NCBI GenBank assembly: GCA_003243965.1 | Contig: QHBO01000017.1 | Location: 62,001 to 126,000, forward strand | DNA length: 64,000 nt | Direction: 5' to 3' | Source: Chloroflexota bacterium | GTDB taxonomy: Bacteria > Chloroflexota > Limnocylindria > QHBO01 | In this document: one piece after another, positions 8,253-16,821 of the stretch | Numbering within the stretch: position 1 is the stretch's first letter | Layout of the letters: each line of letters begins with the position of its first letter | The notes under the pieces: model-generated | What the model saw: only the letters and a program-made list of their open reading frames with translations | Databases searched by the model: none | What the model was told of the DNA's origin: nothing | Translations under genes and position numbers: made by a program

Positions 8253-9571
8253 CGGTCGTCGCGTCCGATCCGCACCGTCTTGCGGAACGCAGGCCGCGCC
8301 GGACCGAACGCAATGCGCACCAGCGCGGCGGGAACGATGAGCAGCCAATGCGAGAGGAACAGCGCACCTCGCGCCGACTCGCCGACAAGGCCAACACCAC
8401 GGCGGCCGTCCGCCGCCAGCCCGGCGAGCGCAAGGACGAAGGTGCCCACCCCGTATCCGATGAACAGCGAGACCGGCACGGTCCAATCGGTCTCCGGTGG
8501 CAGTGGGATGCTGAGCAGGCTGGCCACGATGCTGGCAGCGAAGAGTGGGGGGACCGCGAACTCGGCCAGGAACGCGAGGAAGTCCAGCTTGCGTCCCAGG
8601 GGAAGGGGCCCGCCGAGCAGCCCCGGCGCGTGCTCCATCAGGCGGCGCATGCTGCCTTCCGCCCACCGCATGCGCTGATGCCAGAGCGCGGCTAGCGACT
8701 CGACCGCCTCCTCGAAAACGGACGCCTCCGGCGCAAGGGCGATCCGCTTCCCCGCCGCGGCCAGGCGCGTGGAGAGGTCGAGGTCCTCGGTGATCGCCGC
8801 CGTGCTCCAGCCGCCGACCGCGGCAAGCGCGGAGACGCGAACGAACATGCCGTTCCCGCGCAGCTCGGCGGTGCCATCCGTCGCCCAACGGCCGCATTGG
8901 CTGGCCATGTCCATCAGCTGCTCGTCGTGCTGTCCATGTGTTAACCAGCTGGAGCGCTCGTTCTGCTCCCGCCGCTGGACCTGGATCGCCACCGCCTCGG
9001 GATCCCGTTCCCATGCCCGCATCGCGCGCCGCAGGAAATGCGGGTCGATGCGCGCGTCGGCGTCGAGCGCCACCACCACCTCTCCGCGGACGGCCGGCAT
9101 CCCATCGGCGAGCACCGCGCCCTTGAGGTGGAACCGCTGATCGGGGCGCTCCACCAGTCGCAACCGGTCGGGCGCGGTGCGCGCCGCGGCGCGGATCAGG
9201 TCGGCGGTGCCATCGGTCGAGCCGTCGTCGACGACCACCACCTCGTAGCGCGGGTCGGCCGCGACCCCGTAGCGCTGCGCCAGCAGGTCATCCACCAGGC
9301 GACGAATGACGCTCGCCTCGTCCCTGGCGGGGACTAGGACGCTGACGAAGGGCAGATCAACGCCATCGCCGGCGACGCCACTCCCCGCCTCTCGCGCTTC
9401 CGAGGCGCGAACCATCGCCCGCCATCCACGCCAGGCGAGGTACGCCACGTAGACGTTCGAGAGTGCGATCGCGGCCTGGAGGAGACGAGCGACCAGGGTG
9501 AAGTAGATCGCCAGGCCGGCAATCAGGCCCGAGACGAGCAGCAGGCCGCCGGCGACGGCCCTAGTCGCCAT
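8249..9571 (-). CDS. Membrane-bound family 2 glycosyltransferase
   Basis: A 440-residue processive-type GT2. An N-terminal membrane segment (residues 5-35) is followed by the GT-A domain with 'VSVLVPARDEASV', 'VVVDDGSTDGT' (about 112-122), the metal-binding 'LDADA' (about 169-173), 'TEDLDLS' (catalytic base region) and 'QRMRWAEG' (the QxxRW acceptor motif). At least three C-terminal membrane spans follow. This pattern fits enzymes that polymerise or add sugars at the cytoplasmic face, as in cellulose or hyaluronan synthase relatives. The ATG at 9571 is just inside the end of the MFS gene (11 bp overlap); its stop is coupled to the amidohydrolase. The sugar and acceptor cannot be inferred. Confidence 0.9.
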   Translation of the reverse strand: MATRAVAGGLLLVSGLIAGLAIYFTLVARLLQAAIALSNVYVAYLAWRGWRAMVRASEAREAGSGVAGDGVDLPFVSVLVPARDEASVIRRLVDDLLAQRYGVAADPRYEVVVVDDGSTDGTADLIRAAARTAPDRLRLVERPDQRFHLKGAVLADGMPAVRGEVVVALDADARIDPHFLRRAMRAWERDPEAVAIQVQRREQNERSSWLTHGQHDEQLMDMASQCGRWATDGTAELRGNGMFVRVSALAAVGGWSTAAITEDLDLSTRLAAAGKRIALAPEASVFEEAVESLAALWHQRMRWAEGSMRRLMEHAPGLLGGPLPLGRKLDFLAFLAEFAVPPLFAASIVASLLSIPLPPETDWTVPVSLFIGYGVGTFVLALAGLAADGRRGVGLVGESARGALFLSHWLLIVPAALVRIAFGPARPAFRKTVRIGRDDR

Positions 9572-10997
9572 CCATGAGTGCCGGGTCACCCGCTGCCTCG
9601 GGGACGTCAGGCGTGGACCGAGGGGTTCCGCCCTCAGCGCGGTGCAGGCCGGCAGCAGCATTGCGGCGCCAGCTGAAGATCCCCGCCCCGAGGGTGACGA
9701 GCCCCAGGACCCCCATCACCACCGGGATCCCGACGCCCGGGATGGCGATGTTCAACAGGTCGGCTGCCGCGGGGGCGGCGATCACCGGCAGGAAGGAGGC
9801 CACCGACAGGAGCGTGTTCAGGATCCCAAAGATGCGGCCGCGCACTTCGGTCGGCAGCTCCTCCTGCAACGCCGTCTGCGACGGAATCGCGACGAATGCG
9901 TACTCGATACCGGCCGTGACGGCGATGACCACCACGACGGCCAGCAGCGAGAGGATCGGCGCCAGGGCGTTCGGCAGGCTCTGCTCCAGTGGATGGACCG
10001 CCGGGGCAAGGAAGGAGGTGATCGGCTTGACGACCGCCAGCCCCATCAGGGTGATGCCCATCGCCACCAGGCCGATGTCGATGATCAGCCGCCGCGGCGC
10101 ACGCTTGGCGTAGGCGTTCAGGAACAGGATGCCGATCACCGCGCCGAGTCCGGCCGGACCCATGATGAAGAAGAAGTCCTTGGGTGAAAGGCGCAGGATA
10201 TCGGTCGCGAAGCCGGGACCGATGGCGCCCATCACCCCGATCAGCGAGGCGGCAATCCCCAGGTAGCCGAGCGACCATGCGATCTGGCGGTGCTCCTCGA
10301 CGAAGGCCAGGCCTTCGCGCATCTGGTCGTAGACGGCGCGGAATGCCTGCTTGGCATCGGTCGTTGCCCGCCGCGCCTCGGGCGGCACCGGCGGAAGCGG
10401 GATGATGACCAGGGCCGCCAATCCGAACATGGCCGCGACCACGATGTACACCGCGGTCGGTCCGGTCGTCGTCAGCAGCAGCGGCCCGAGGAACCCGAAG
10501 CCCACGGCGAAGGTGGCGTTGACGGTCACCACGAAGACCGAGTTGGCGGCCATGAAGCTGCGGCGCTCGACCAGGCGCGGGATCGCGGTCAGCTCGGCGG
10601 GCGCGAAGAAGGCGGTCACCGTTGCGATGAACAGGTTGATCACCAGGATCAGCAGCACGTTGGTGCCGACGAAGATGAAACCGATGACTCCCACGGCGCG
10701 CAACACATTGGCGGCGAGCATGATCAGCCTCGCGTCGCTGCGCTCGACCAGGACTCCGGCGATCGCGCTGAATGCCACGGCAGGCACCAGGAAGGTGAGG
10801 ATCAGCACTGCGTTCGCGGTGTTCGAGCCGGTGATCGCCACGACGGTCCCCATCAGCGCCGCGAGCACCATGTTGCTTCCCAGCTGGCTCAGCAGCTGCG
10901 CCGACCAGAGCGCGACGAAGGAGCGGTTGCGGAAGACGTTGCCGGCCGACGGCGGCAGCGCAGCGGGGCCGGTGGCCGGCAGCTCGAAGTGCGCCAC
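9561..10997 (-). CDS. Major facilitator superfamily transporter
   Basis: A 478-residue polytopic protein with about 12 hydrophobic helices, beginning 'FRNRSFVALWSAQLLSQLGSNM', a start typical of MFS carriers of the enterobactin/macrolide-efflux type (MFS_3). A central cytoplasmic loop separates the two halves, and the C-terminus is polar. It starts with GTG three bases after the DUF951 stop and overlaps the glycosyltransferase start, so it is within the long operon. Substrate unknown; drug or lipid-precursor export is possible given the glycosyltransferase neighbour, but that is inference. Confidence 0.85.
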   Translation of the reverse strand: MAHFELPATGPAALPPSAGNVFRNRSFVALWSAQLLSQLGSNMVLAALMGTVVAITGSNTANAVLILTFLVPAVAFSAIAGVLVERSDARLIMLAANVLRAVGVIGFIFVGTNVLLILVINLFIATVTAFFAPAELTAIPRLVERRSFMAANSVFVVTVNATFAVGFGFLGPLLLTTTGPTAVYIVVAAMFGLAALVIIPLPPVPPEARRATTDAKQAFRAVYDQMREGLAFVEEHRQIAWSLGYLGIAASLIGVMGAIGPGFATDILRLSPKDFFFIMGPAGLGAVIGILFLNAYAKRAPRRLIIDIGLVAMGITLMGLAVVKPITSFLAPAVHPLEQSLPNALAPILSLLAVVVVIAVTAGIEYAFVAIPSQTALQEELPTEVRGRIFGILNTLLSVASFLPVIAAPAAADLLNIAIPGVGIPVVMGVLGLVTLGAGIFSWRRNAAAGLHRAEGGTPRSTPDVPEAAGDPALMDGD

Positions 10998-11000
10998 AGC

Positions 11001-11213
11001 CTAGGGCTCGAGCTGCTCGTTGCGCTCGAGGAGGGCCGTGAAGCGGCGTTCGACGTCGAGGCGGTCCATCAGGATCCGGTGCCCACAGCCGGCGCAGACC
11101 AGGCCGATGTCGGCGCCCAGGCGATCGACGCGCCACGCGCGGCCACCGCATGGATGTGCGCGCCGCAGCTGCAGAAGATCACCGATGCGCAGGTCGAGCG
11201 CGGCTCGGCTCAC
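11001..11213 (-). CDS. DUF951 family small protein
   Basis: A 70-residue protein. The GTG at 11213 overlaps the stop of the tldE-like gene (GTGA), which fixes the start; a longer frame upstream is only the shadow of that gene. The sequence has the DUF951 pattern: 'LRIGDLLQLRRAHPCGG..W.V.R.GADIGLVC.GCGHRI..DR...ERR'. Three Cys and a His suggest a small metal- or nucleic-acid-binding fold. DUF951 proteins are widespread in Firmicutes and Chloroflexota, often near translation or replication genes; their function is not established. Here it sits between a TldD/E pair and an MFS carrier. Confidence 0.85.
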   Translation of the reverse strand: MSRAALDLRIGDLLQLRRAHPCGGRAWRVDRLGADIGLVCAGCGHRILMDRLDVERRFTALLERNEQLEP

Positions 11214-12577
11214 ATCGTCTCCTCGGCGGCAGTCGCTCCGGTGAACGTGAAGCGGCCGATCTTCAGGGCAGGGACGCGGGCATTGATCCCGGAGTACTCG
11301 GCGGCGACCAGCCGGGTCTCGGCGCCGATCGCCTCGATGGCGCTGAACGCCTCGGGAATCGACTGCGTGAACCGCAGGTTGCTGATCGGACGGGTGATGC
11401 GGCCATGCTCGATCAGGAATGTCCCATCCTTCGTCATGCCGGTCAGGATCGCCTTCTTGGGGTGCACCACGTTCACGTAGTGAAAGCGGGTGACCCACAC
11501 TCCGCGCTCGATCGCCGCGGGCATCGAATCCTTGTCCGAGGAACCGGGCGCCATGAACAGGTTCCAGGCAATCGGCCCCCAGGTGTTCGGGGCCGGCAGC
11601 CCGTGACCGGTGGATGCGGCGCCGGCGCGCTGAGCGGTGGCGGTGTCGTGGACCACAGCGGCCGCCACTCCCTCGCTGATCAGCTCGACGCGCTGCTTGG
11701 CAACGCCCTCGTAGTCGATCGTGGACGGAAGCCCGGCCGGGTCACGCCCGTCATCCCAGATGGTCACGTTGCGCCCCATGACGGGCTTCCCGAGCTCCAT
11801 GAACGAGCGGCCCTCCTCGAGCGCCAGGCCGGAGAAGCCGACAAAGGAGAGGTACTCCAGCAGCGTCGCCACCGCATACTCCTCGAGGATCACGGTGTAG
11901 TCACCCGGGTCCAGGTCGGTCGCGCCGGCAGAGCGGCGCGCCTTGTCGGCGGCCTCCTCTCCGACGCTGCGCGGATCGATCTGACGAACGTCGGAGGCAG
12001 TCGCCTGCGCGTACCCCGAGGCACGGCCCTCGCCCATCATCACCGTCACCAGCTTGGCCTGGGTCGTGGTGTGCGCCGCGCGCACCCCTCGCGAGTTGGC
12101 GACCGCCAGCGTGGACGTCTCCGTCGAGAACGCGCCGCTGGTCTCGACGCGGGCATCGTCACCGGCGCCGATGACGGCCTGCGCCCCGGCGGCTCGCAGC
12201 TCCGCATCGGCCTCGGCGGTGCTTGCCACGTAACCAAGGCCATCGGCCATCACCTCGGACGGCTCGGCGAGCGGCGGCAGATCCGGGTGCGGCGTCGAAC
12301 GCTGACAGATGGCGGCGGCACGTCCGACCGCCTCGCGCAGGCCGTCCTCGTCGATCCGATTGGTGCTTGCCACACCGGTCCGTCCCTCGTGAACGATGCG
12401 GATGCGGAGGCTCGCGTCGTGCTCGGCGACGTTCTGATGGATCTGCGATCCGGCAAAGCGGGTGAGGGCCGCGTCGCGCCCGGTGTACAGCGCCTCCGCC
12501 TCCCCGGCCTCGACGAGACCGAGCGCACGCTCGAGGAGCGTCTCGACGGCCGTGGCGTCGTGCACGGGCGCTACCAT
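11210..12577 (-). CDS. TldD/PmbA family protein, TldE-like (non-catalytic partner)
   Basis: A 455-residue member of the TldD/PmbA (U62/M103) family. It lacks the HExxxH motif, as expected for the TldE (PmbA) partner of the heterodimeric protease. Recognisable blocks include 'ALYTGRDAALTRFAGSQIHQN' near the start and 'GGDYTVILE'-like central strands ('PGDYTVILEEYAVATLLEYL'), plus the C-terminal 'ALKIGRFTFTGAT'. It begins seven bases inside the end of the tldD-like gene, so the two subunits are co-translated. Characterised TldD/E complexes unfold and degrade peptides, for example in microcin maturation. No peptide precursor was found in the operon. Confidence 0.88.
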   Translation of the reverse strand: MVAPVHDATAVETLLERALGLVEAGEAEALYTGRDAALTRFAGSQIHQNVAEHDASLRIRIVHEGRTGVASTNRIDEDGLREAVGRAAAICQRSTPHPDLPPLAEPSEVMADGLGYVASTAEADAELRAAGAQAVIGAGDDARVETSGAFSTETSTLAVANSRGVRAAHTTTQAKLVTVMMGEGRASGYAQATASDVRQIDPRSVGEEAADKARRSAGATDLDPGDYTVILEEYAVATLLEYLSFVGFSGLALEEGRSFMELGKPVMGRNVTIWDDGRDPAGLPSTIDYEGVAKQRVELISEGVAAAVVHDTATAQRAGAASTGHGLPAPNTWGPIAWNLFMAPGSSDKDSMPAAIERGVWVTRFHYVNVVHPKKAILTGMTKDGTFLIEHGRITRPISNLRFTQSIPEAFSAIEAIGAETRLVAAEYSGINARVPALKIGRFTFTGATAAEETM

Positions 12578-14025
12578 CGTCCGACCCCGACCTGGACGTT
12601 CCGGAAGCGCGCCGGGGCGGCCCCGTGTCCCACGTGCCCGGTCTGCATCGGTTCACCCTTGCCGCAGTTGGGCACGCCCCACAAGCGCCACTCCTCCGGG
12701 GAGCAGATCGCGTCGCAGCTGCCCCAGAAGCGTGGCGTGATCCCGGTGTACGTCGGATTCTTGACCATCTCGGCGAGCCGCCCGTTGCGGACCCGCCACC
12801 CAAGCTGGGTGCCGAACTGGAAGTTGAGCCGCCGGTCGTCGATGCTCCAGCTCTTGTTGGTCGAGATGAAGAGCCCGTCGTCAGTGTCGGCGATCAGGTC
12901 CCCGAGGCTGCCCGCCGTGCCAGGACGCAGATTCACGTTCGTCATGCGGATGATCGGGATTCGGTTCCAGCTCCACGCACGGCTGCTTCCCATGCTCTGA
13001 CGACCGATGATCGGGGCGGTCTCGCGACTGGTGAGATAGCCGACGAAGCGCCCGGCACTGACGATCGGCACGTTCTGGGCCGGCACGCCCTCGTCGTCGA
13101 AGCCGAATGTGCCGAGCCCCCGCGGCGCGGTCGCGTCGGCGTCGATGTTCACCAGCGGACTGCCGTATTGGAGCTGATCGAGCTTGTCCGTGGTCAGAAA
13201 GCTCGTCCCGGCGAAGCTGGCCTCCATGCCCAGCACGCGGTCGAGCTCGATCGGGTGGCCGCACGACTCGTGGACCTGCAACGCCATCTGGGAAGACTCG
13301 ACGATCAGGGTCATTGAGCCGGCCGGGCACTGCGCGGCGGTCAGCAGCGCGACCGATTGCTCGGCGATTTCCTCACCGTGGCCCGCCAGGTCGAGCGCCC
13401 GCACCGCCTCGAAGCCGCCGGTCACCAGCTGGCCCCCGGCAGCGGGGTAGCTGCGCTGCTGGCTTTCGCTCTCGCTCACCGCGGTGGCCTCGATCCCGCC
13501 GCCGGCCTCGATGATCTCCTGCTCGATGCGCGCCCCCTCGGTCGAGGCGAAGATCTTCCGCTCCCGTCCGGCGTGGAGCGTTCCCTCGCGCACGGTGACG
13601 CCGCGCGCGCGGGCCATGGCCGCATCGGCCTCGAACAGGATCCGCAGCTTGTCGTCGAGCGGGACGGAGAATGGATCCTCCTCGACCGGCGTTCGGTAGG
13701 TGGCCACCACCGGGCGCGCCGCGTCCAGCACGACAGGCGCCCGGCGCGCGACGGAGCTGGCGCGGGCGATCGCCGCGGCTTCCCGCGTGACCCGCTCGAC
13801 GTCGGTCCGCTCGAGGCGCGAGGTCGAGCTGAAGCCCCAGGCCCCGTCCAGGAGAAGGCGCACCCCGATGCCGGCGCTCGTGTCGGATTCGGCCGCCTCG
13901 AGAGCGCCATTCTTGACCGTCAATCCCTCCGTCTGGCGCTCGACGTACCGCGCATCCGCATACGTGGCGCCGGCGCGGCGGGCGGCATCCAGCGCCGCAT
14001 CGATCAGCTCCTGCACGCCGCTCAC
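12571..14025 (-). CDS. TldD family metalloprotease (catalytic subunit)
   Basis: A 484-residue TldD homologue. The metal-binding HExxxH is present as 'VHESCGHPIELDRVLGMEASFAGTS' (His252, Glu253, His257; seen in two parts), the defining feature of the catalytic subunit. The N-terminal 'RYVERQTEGLTVKNG' and 'AGIGVRLLLDGAWGFSS' are family signatures. The start is a GTG at 14025 that overlaps the stop of the DUF881 gene (GTGA). The neighbouring tldE-like gene gives the expected heterodimer. The complex would act in the cytoplasm on unfolded or modified peptides. The C-terminal 35 residues are Cys- and Gly-containing and less conserved. Confidence 0.9.
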   Translation of the reverse strand: MSGVQELIDAALDAARRAGATYADARYVERQTEGLTVKNGALEAAESDTSAGIGVRLLLDGAWGFSSTSRLERTDVERVTREAAAIARASSVARRAPVVLDAARPVVATYRTPVEEDPFSVPLDDKLRILFEADAAMARARGVTVREGTLHAGRERKIFASTEGARIEQEIIEAGGGIEATAVSESESQQRSYPAAGGQLVTGGFEAVRALDLAGHGEEIAEQSVALLTAAQCPAGSMTLIVESSQMALQVHESCGHPIELDRVLGMEASFAGTSFLTTDKLDQLQYGSPLVNIDADATAPRGLGTFGFDDEGVPAQNVPIVSAGRFVGYLTSRETAPIIGRQSMGSSRAWSWNRIPIIRMTNVNLRPGTAGSLGDLIADTDDGLFISTNKSWSIDDRRLNFQFGTQLGWRVRNGRLAEMVKNPTYTGITPRFWGSCDAICSPEEWRLWGVPNCGKGEPMQTGHVGHGAAPARFRNVQVGVGRW

Positions 14026-14693
14026 TCTACCGGCTTGGCCACGGTCGGTGTCAGGTTCAGCCTCGTCGGAGGCAGCTCGATCTGGGCTGCCTGACGCGCG
14101 TCGATGGTGGCCTTGATGAACTGCCGCAGCTGAGCGATCGTGCCACCCGGACGCTGGAGCGCCGAGAGGAGACCATCCGGGTCACCGACGGCGCGGATCG
14201 AGAACCGCTCACCGATGGGCACCCCGTCGATCTGGATCGCGCTTCGAGCCTGGACGGCGACCGACCGAGCCGTGACCCGCGTACCGTCGATCGCGATCGC
14301 CTCGGCGCCGGCGTTGCGCAGCTCGTTGATCAGGTCGTTGACGGCCACCGCGTCCAGCATGCCTGCCACATCGATCACCAATCCCTGGCCCTGGACACCC
14401 CGCGTCCCGGCGAAGGCAGTGATCCGTCGCAGGTCCTGGGTGCTCACGCTCAGCAGGCTCTGCCCCTCGGTCTGCGCCTGGCGGTACTGCTGGAGCTGGC
14501 GCTGGGTGTCGGCAAGGCCGGCGCGCAGTTCGCGGTTGCGCGCGCTCAAGGTCTCGATCAAGGTCGACAGGTCCTGGGCGGGAAGGCTGCTGATCTCGGT
14601 GGGCCGTGCCTGGGAGCGCAGCTGACCGACGAGCAGCAGCCCAATCAGCAGCGCCACGCAGAACAGGCTCAGCTGGCTGAAGCTGCGTCTCAT
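14022..14693 (-). CDS. DUF881 family protein (second copy)
   Basis: A 223-residue protein starting at the ATG at 14693, which overlaps the stop of the first DUF881 gene (ATGA). One N-terminal membrane span ('LSLFCVALLIGLLLVGQL') is followed by a coiled coil (about residues 45-75, heptads rich in Leu, Arg and Gln). The extracytoplasmic DUF881 domain follows, with 'GQGLVIDVAGM', 'NDLINELRNAGAEAIAIDG.R' and 'FSIRAVGDPDGLLSAL.RPGG'. In Gram-positive relatives, pairs of DUF881 genes occur beside division or small membrane genes, and the domain is thought to sit outside the membrane. A tail with Pro and Thr ends the protein. The family call is strong; the role is unknown. Confidence 0.88.
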   Translation of the reverse strand: MRRSFSQLSLFCVALLIGLLLVGQLRSQARPTEISSLPAQDLSTLIETLSARNRELRAGLADTQRQLQQYRQAQTEGQSLLSVSTQDLRRITAFAGTRGVQGQGLVIDVAGMLDAVAVNDLINELRNAGAEAIAIDGTRVTARSVAVQARSAIQIDGVPIGERFSIRAVGDPDGLLSALQRPGGTIAQLRQFIKATIDARQAAQIELPPTRLNLTPTVAKPVE

Positions 14694-15466
14694 GGGCTGA
14701 CCGCCTCGGTCGGCACCGCCCAGCGGAAGCGGGTGTTGCCGACGAAGGCCGGGATGTCGAGCGCCGGGTCGGTGCGGGTGGCGAACTCGAGCCCGTACGA
14801 GCTGATGCGCTGCGCCACCCTCCCGAGATAACCCGGGTTGGCGAGAAACCGATCCAGGAGCCCCCCGGTACCGATCGCCTCGATGCGGAACGGCGGCGAC
14901 AGGAAGCTGGTGTTGACCAGCACCGATGAGCCGACCCCGTAGATCGACGAGATGCTCACCAGCCGCTCGCCGTTGATGCTGATCGCCTCGGCGCCGGATG
15001 CCCACAGCGCGGTCACGATGTCACGCAGATCGTCGACCAGGACGATGAAGTTGCTGGGATTGCCGTTGGGAGGGACCGCGCGCTGCGAGTCGGCGATCTC
15101 GATCACCGCGCCGGGGCCCTTGACCCGCACCAGGCCTGCCTGCAGCCGCGCGGTGCCCAGACGGGCGTTCAGTTCCTTGAGCGCCGTCTGCGAGCCGGTG
15201 GCGGGTCCCTGGATCTGCTGGATCTGCGCGTCGGCCGTGGCCTGCTGGTCGCGGAGCGCCTTCTGCTCACTCTCCAGCTCGGTGACCTGGCGCGCGAGGA
15301 CCTGCTGTGCGGAGGTCGTGAACTGCTGGCGGATCGCCGAGCTGTTCCACTGCGCCGCCCCCACGAAGCCGACCACGACCAGCCCGGCGGTGATGCTCAG
15401 CGCCCACTGGGTGCGCACGCGACGGGGCCCCGTCTCGCCGCGGGCAGGCTGTCGAGGGACGGCCAT
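14690..15466 (-). CDS. DUF881 family protein (first copy)
   Basis: A 258-residue paralogue of the next gene. The ATG at 15466 shares its A with the TGA of the peptidase gene (TGATG), which decides the start. An Arg/Pro-rich cytoplasmic segment of about 22 residues precedes a membrane span ('LSITAGLVVVGFVGAAQW'). A Gln/Glu-rich coiled coil (about 60-115) follows, then the DUF881 domain with 'GPGAVIEIADSQR', 'DDLRDIVTALWASGAEAISING.RLVS' and 'PFRIEAIGTGGLLDRFL'. Having two copies in tandem suggests a membrane-anchored heteromer formed through the coiled coils (inference). Confidence 0.88.
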   Translation of the reverse strand: MAVPRQPARGETGPRRVRTQWALSITAGLVVVGFVGAAQWNSSAIRQQFTTSAQQVLARQVTELESEQKALRDQQATADAQIQQIQGPATGSQTALKELNARLGTARLQAGLVRVKGPGAVIEIADSQRAVPPNGNPSNFIVLVDDLRDIVTALWASGAEAISINGERLVSISSIYGVGSSVLVNTSFLSPPFRIEAIGTGGLLDRFLANPGYLGRVAQRISSYGLEFATRTDPALDIPAFVGNTRFRWAVPTEAVSP

Positions 15467-16821
15467 CACGGTGCCCCGCGCCGGCCGGCTCGTCGCCGGA
15501 GCCAGAGTGCGCCGCTGACCAGCGCCGCTCCACCCATGCCGACCGCCAGCAGGAGGGCCCACGAGATCGGGTCAGCCACCGGGCGTGGGGCGGTCGGCGA
15601 GGGGCTGGCGGTCGGGGCAGGGGGCTGCGCGTTTGTCGAGCCGCGTCCGCCGGCGGCGGCGGGCAGAAGCGGTTCCGGGCTGATCGGCTTTGGGACCGCG
15701 GTGCCGTACTGGCCGAAGTACGCGGCATACAGATCGGCGGCAGCCCTGCCGGTCCCGGCCCGGAGCGCCTCCTCATCGGTCGCGCCCGTGCGGTACGCGG
15801 TGGCGATCCGCGCGATGGCTCCCCGCCCGTACTGCCTGGCGATCATGTCGACCATCGTCGCACCCTCCGCGTACGACAGGCTCGACCCGCGCTCGCCGAT
15901 CGGGAACTGTCCAGTGAGCGCCTCGAAGGAGAAGAGGCCCTGCGACGTCTCGGAGGCCACGATCCGCCGCTCCTGATCGGCGCTCTGGCGCTCGGACCAG
16001 CGGGCCAGGCCCTCGTTGAGCCACCGGGCGGGGTCGTGGTACGGATTGTTCGTGGCGTCGTAGAAGACAACGTGGGTCACCTCGTGGACCACCGCGGTGC
16101 GCAGATACGACGGCGGCCCGCCACCAAGCCACATGAAGATGGTCCGAATGTTCGGGAAGGTCGCCGCGCCGGTCCATTCGCGCGCTCCGGGACCGAGCGC
16201 ACCAAAGAAGTCGGCTCGGCTGTCGTAGACGAAGATGTCGACCGGCCCGGCCAGGTCATGGCCGAGCAGCCCTTCGGCGCTCCGCGCCCCGCTGGCGGCC
16301 AGCGCACCGAATTCGCGCGCCTGCGCCTCCGCGCCGCCATACCAGTGCACCGTAGCCTCGCCGAGCTGGGTGCTGTGCCAATCCAGCCCCGGGCGGTTAT
16401 CGGCGTAGACCAGCGTCCCTTCCGGGCTGAGGCTCACGATCCCCGCACTGGTCGCGCGCCAGCGGTAGGTGATCCGGGTGTTGGGCGTCACGTACTGCTG
16501 CGCCGCATCCCAGACGTAGGTCGCCGCGCCGCCCGCCGGCCGAACGGGCGCGACGAATGTATTGTCGTCGCCACCGAACCGGAGCAGCAGCTCCAAGCGC
16601 TCCGGCGTGCTCCCGAGAGTGACCCGGAACGTCATCTGGCGCCCATAGACCGCATCGGCGGTGAGAGCGCCGAAGCCACTGGATGCGGATACCGGCGCGG
16701 CGAGCAGCGTTAACGAGGTGACCAGCAGCGTCGCGAGCAGGATGACCTGCGCCACCCGTCCCAGAGCGCGCGGCGCGGCCTCTCCCAGCACGCGTGTCGG
16801 CGTACGTGTCAGCCAGCCCAC
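15466..16821 (-). CDS. Secreted, membrane-anchored gluzincin-type metallopeptidase (peptidase MA clan)
   Basis: A 451-residue exported protein. The GTG at 16821 is preceded by GGGAG at good spacing; a GTG at 16791 is the alternative. A signal segment (about 27-46) leads to a beta-rich N-domain. The peptidase domain follows with 'VVHEVTHVVF' (zinc ligands His246 and His250, base Glu247) and, 18 residues on, 'WLNEGLARW', whose Glu270 is the third zinc ligand of gluzincins. A Pro/Ser/Thr linker and a C-terminal membrane span with Arg-rich end ('SWALLLAVGMGGAALVSGAL') anchor it outside the cell. The order peptide-binding protein, peptidase, DUF881 pair, TldD/E hints at surface peptide handling (inference). 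Confidence 0.85.
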   Translation of the reverse strand: MGWLTRTPTRVLGEAAPRALGRVAQVILLATLLVTSLTLLAAPVSASSGFGALTADAVYGRQMTFRVTLGSTPERLELLLRFGGDDNTFVAPVRPAGGAATYVWDAAQQYVTPNTRITYRWRATSAGIVSLSPEGTLVYADNRPGLDWHSTQLGEATVHWYGGAEAQAREFGALAASGARSAEGLLGHDLAGPVDIFVYDSRADFFGALGPGAREWTGAATFPNIRTIFMWLGGGPPSYLRTAVVHEVTHVVFYDATNNPYHDPARWLNEGLARWSERQSADQERRIVASETSQGLFSFEALTGQFPIGERGSSLSYAEGATMVDMIARQYGRGAIARIATAYRTGATDEEALRAGTGRAAADLYAAYFGQYGTAVPKPISPEPLLPAAAGGRGSTNAQPPAPTASPSPTAPRPVADPISWALLLAVGMGGAALVSGALWLRRRAGRRGAP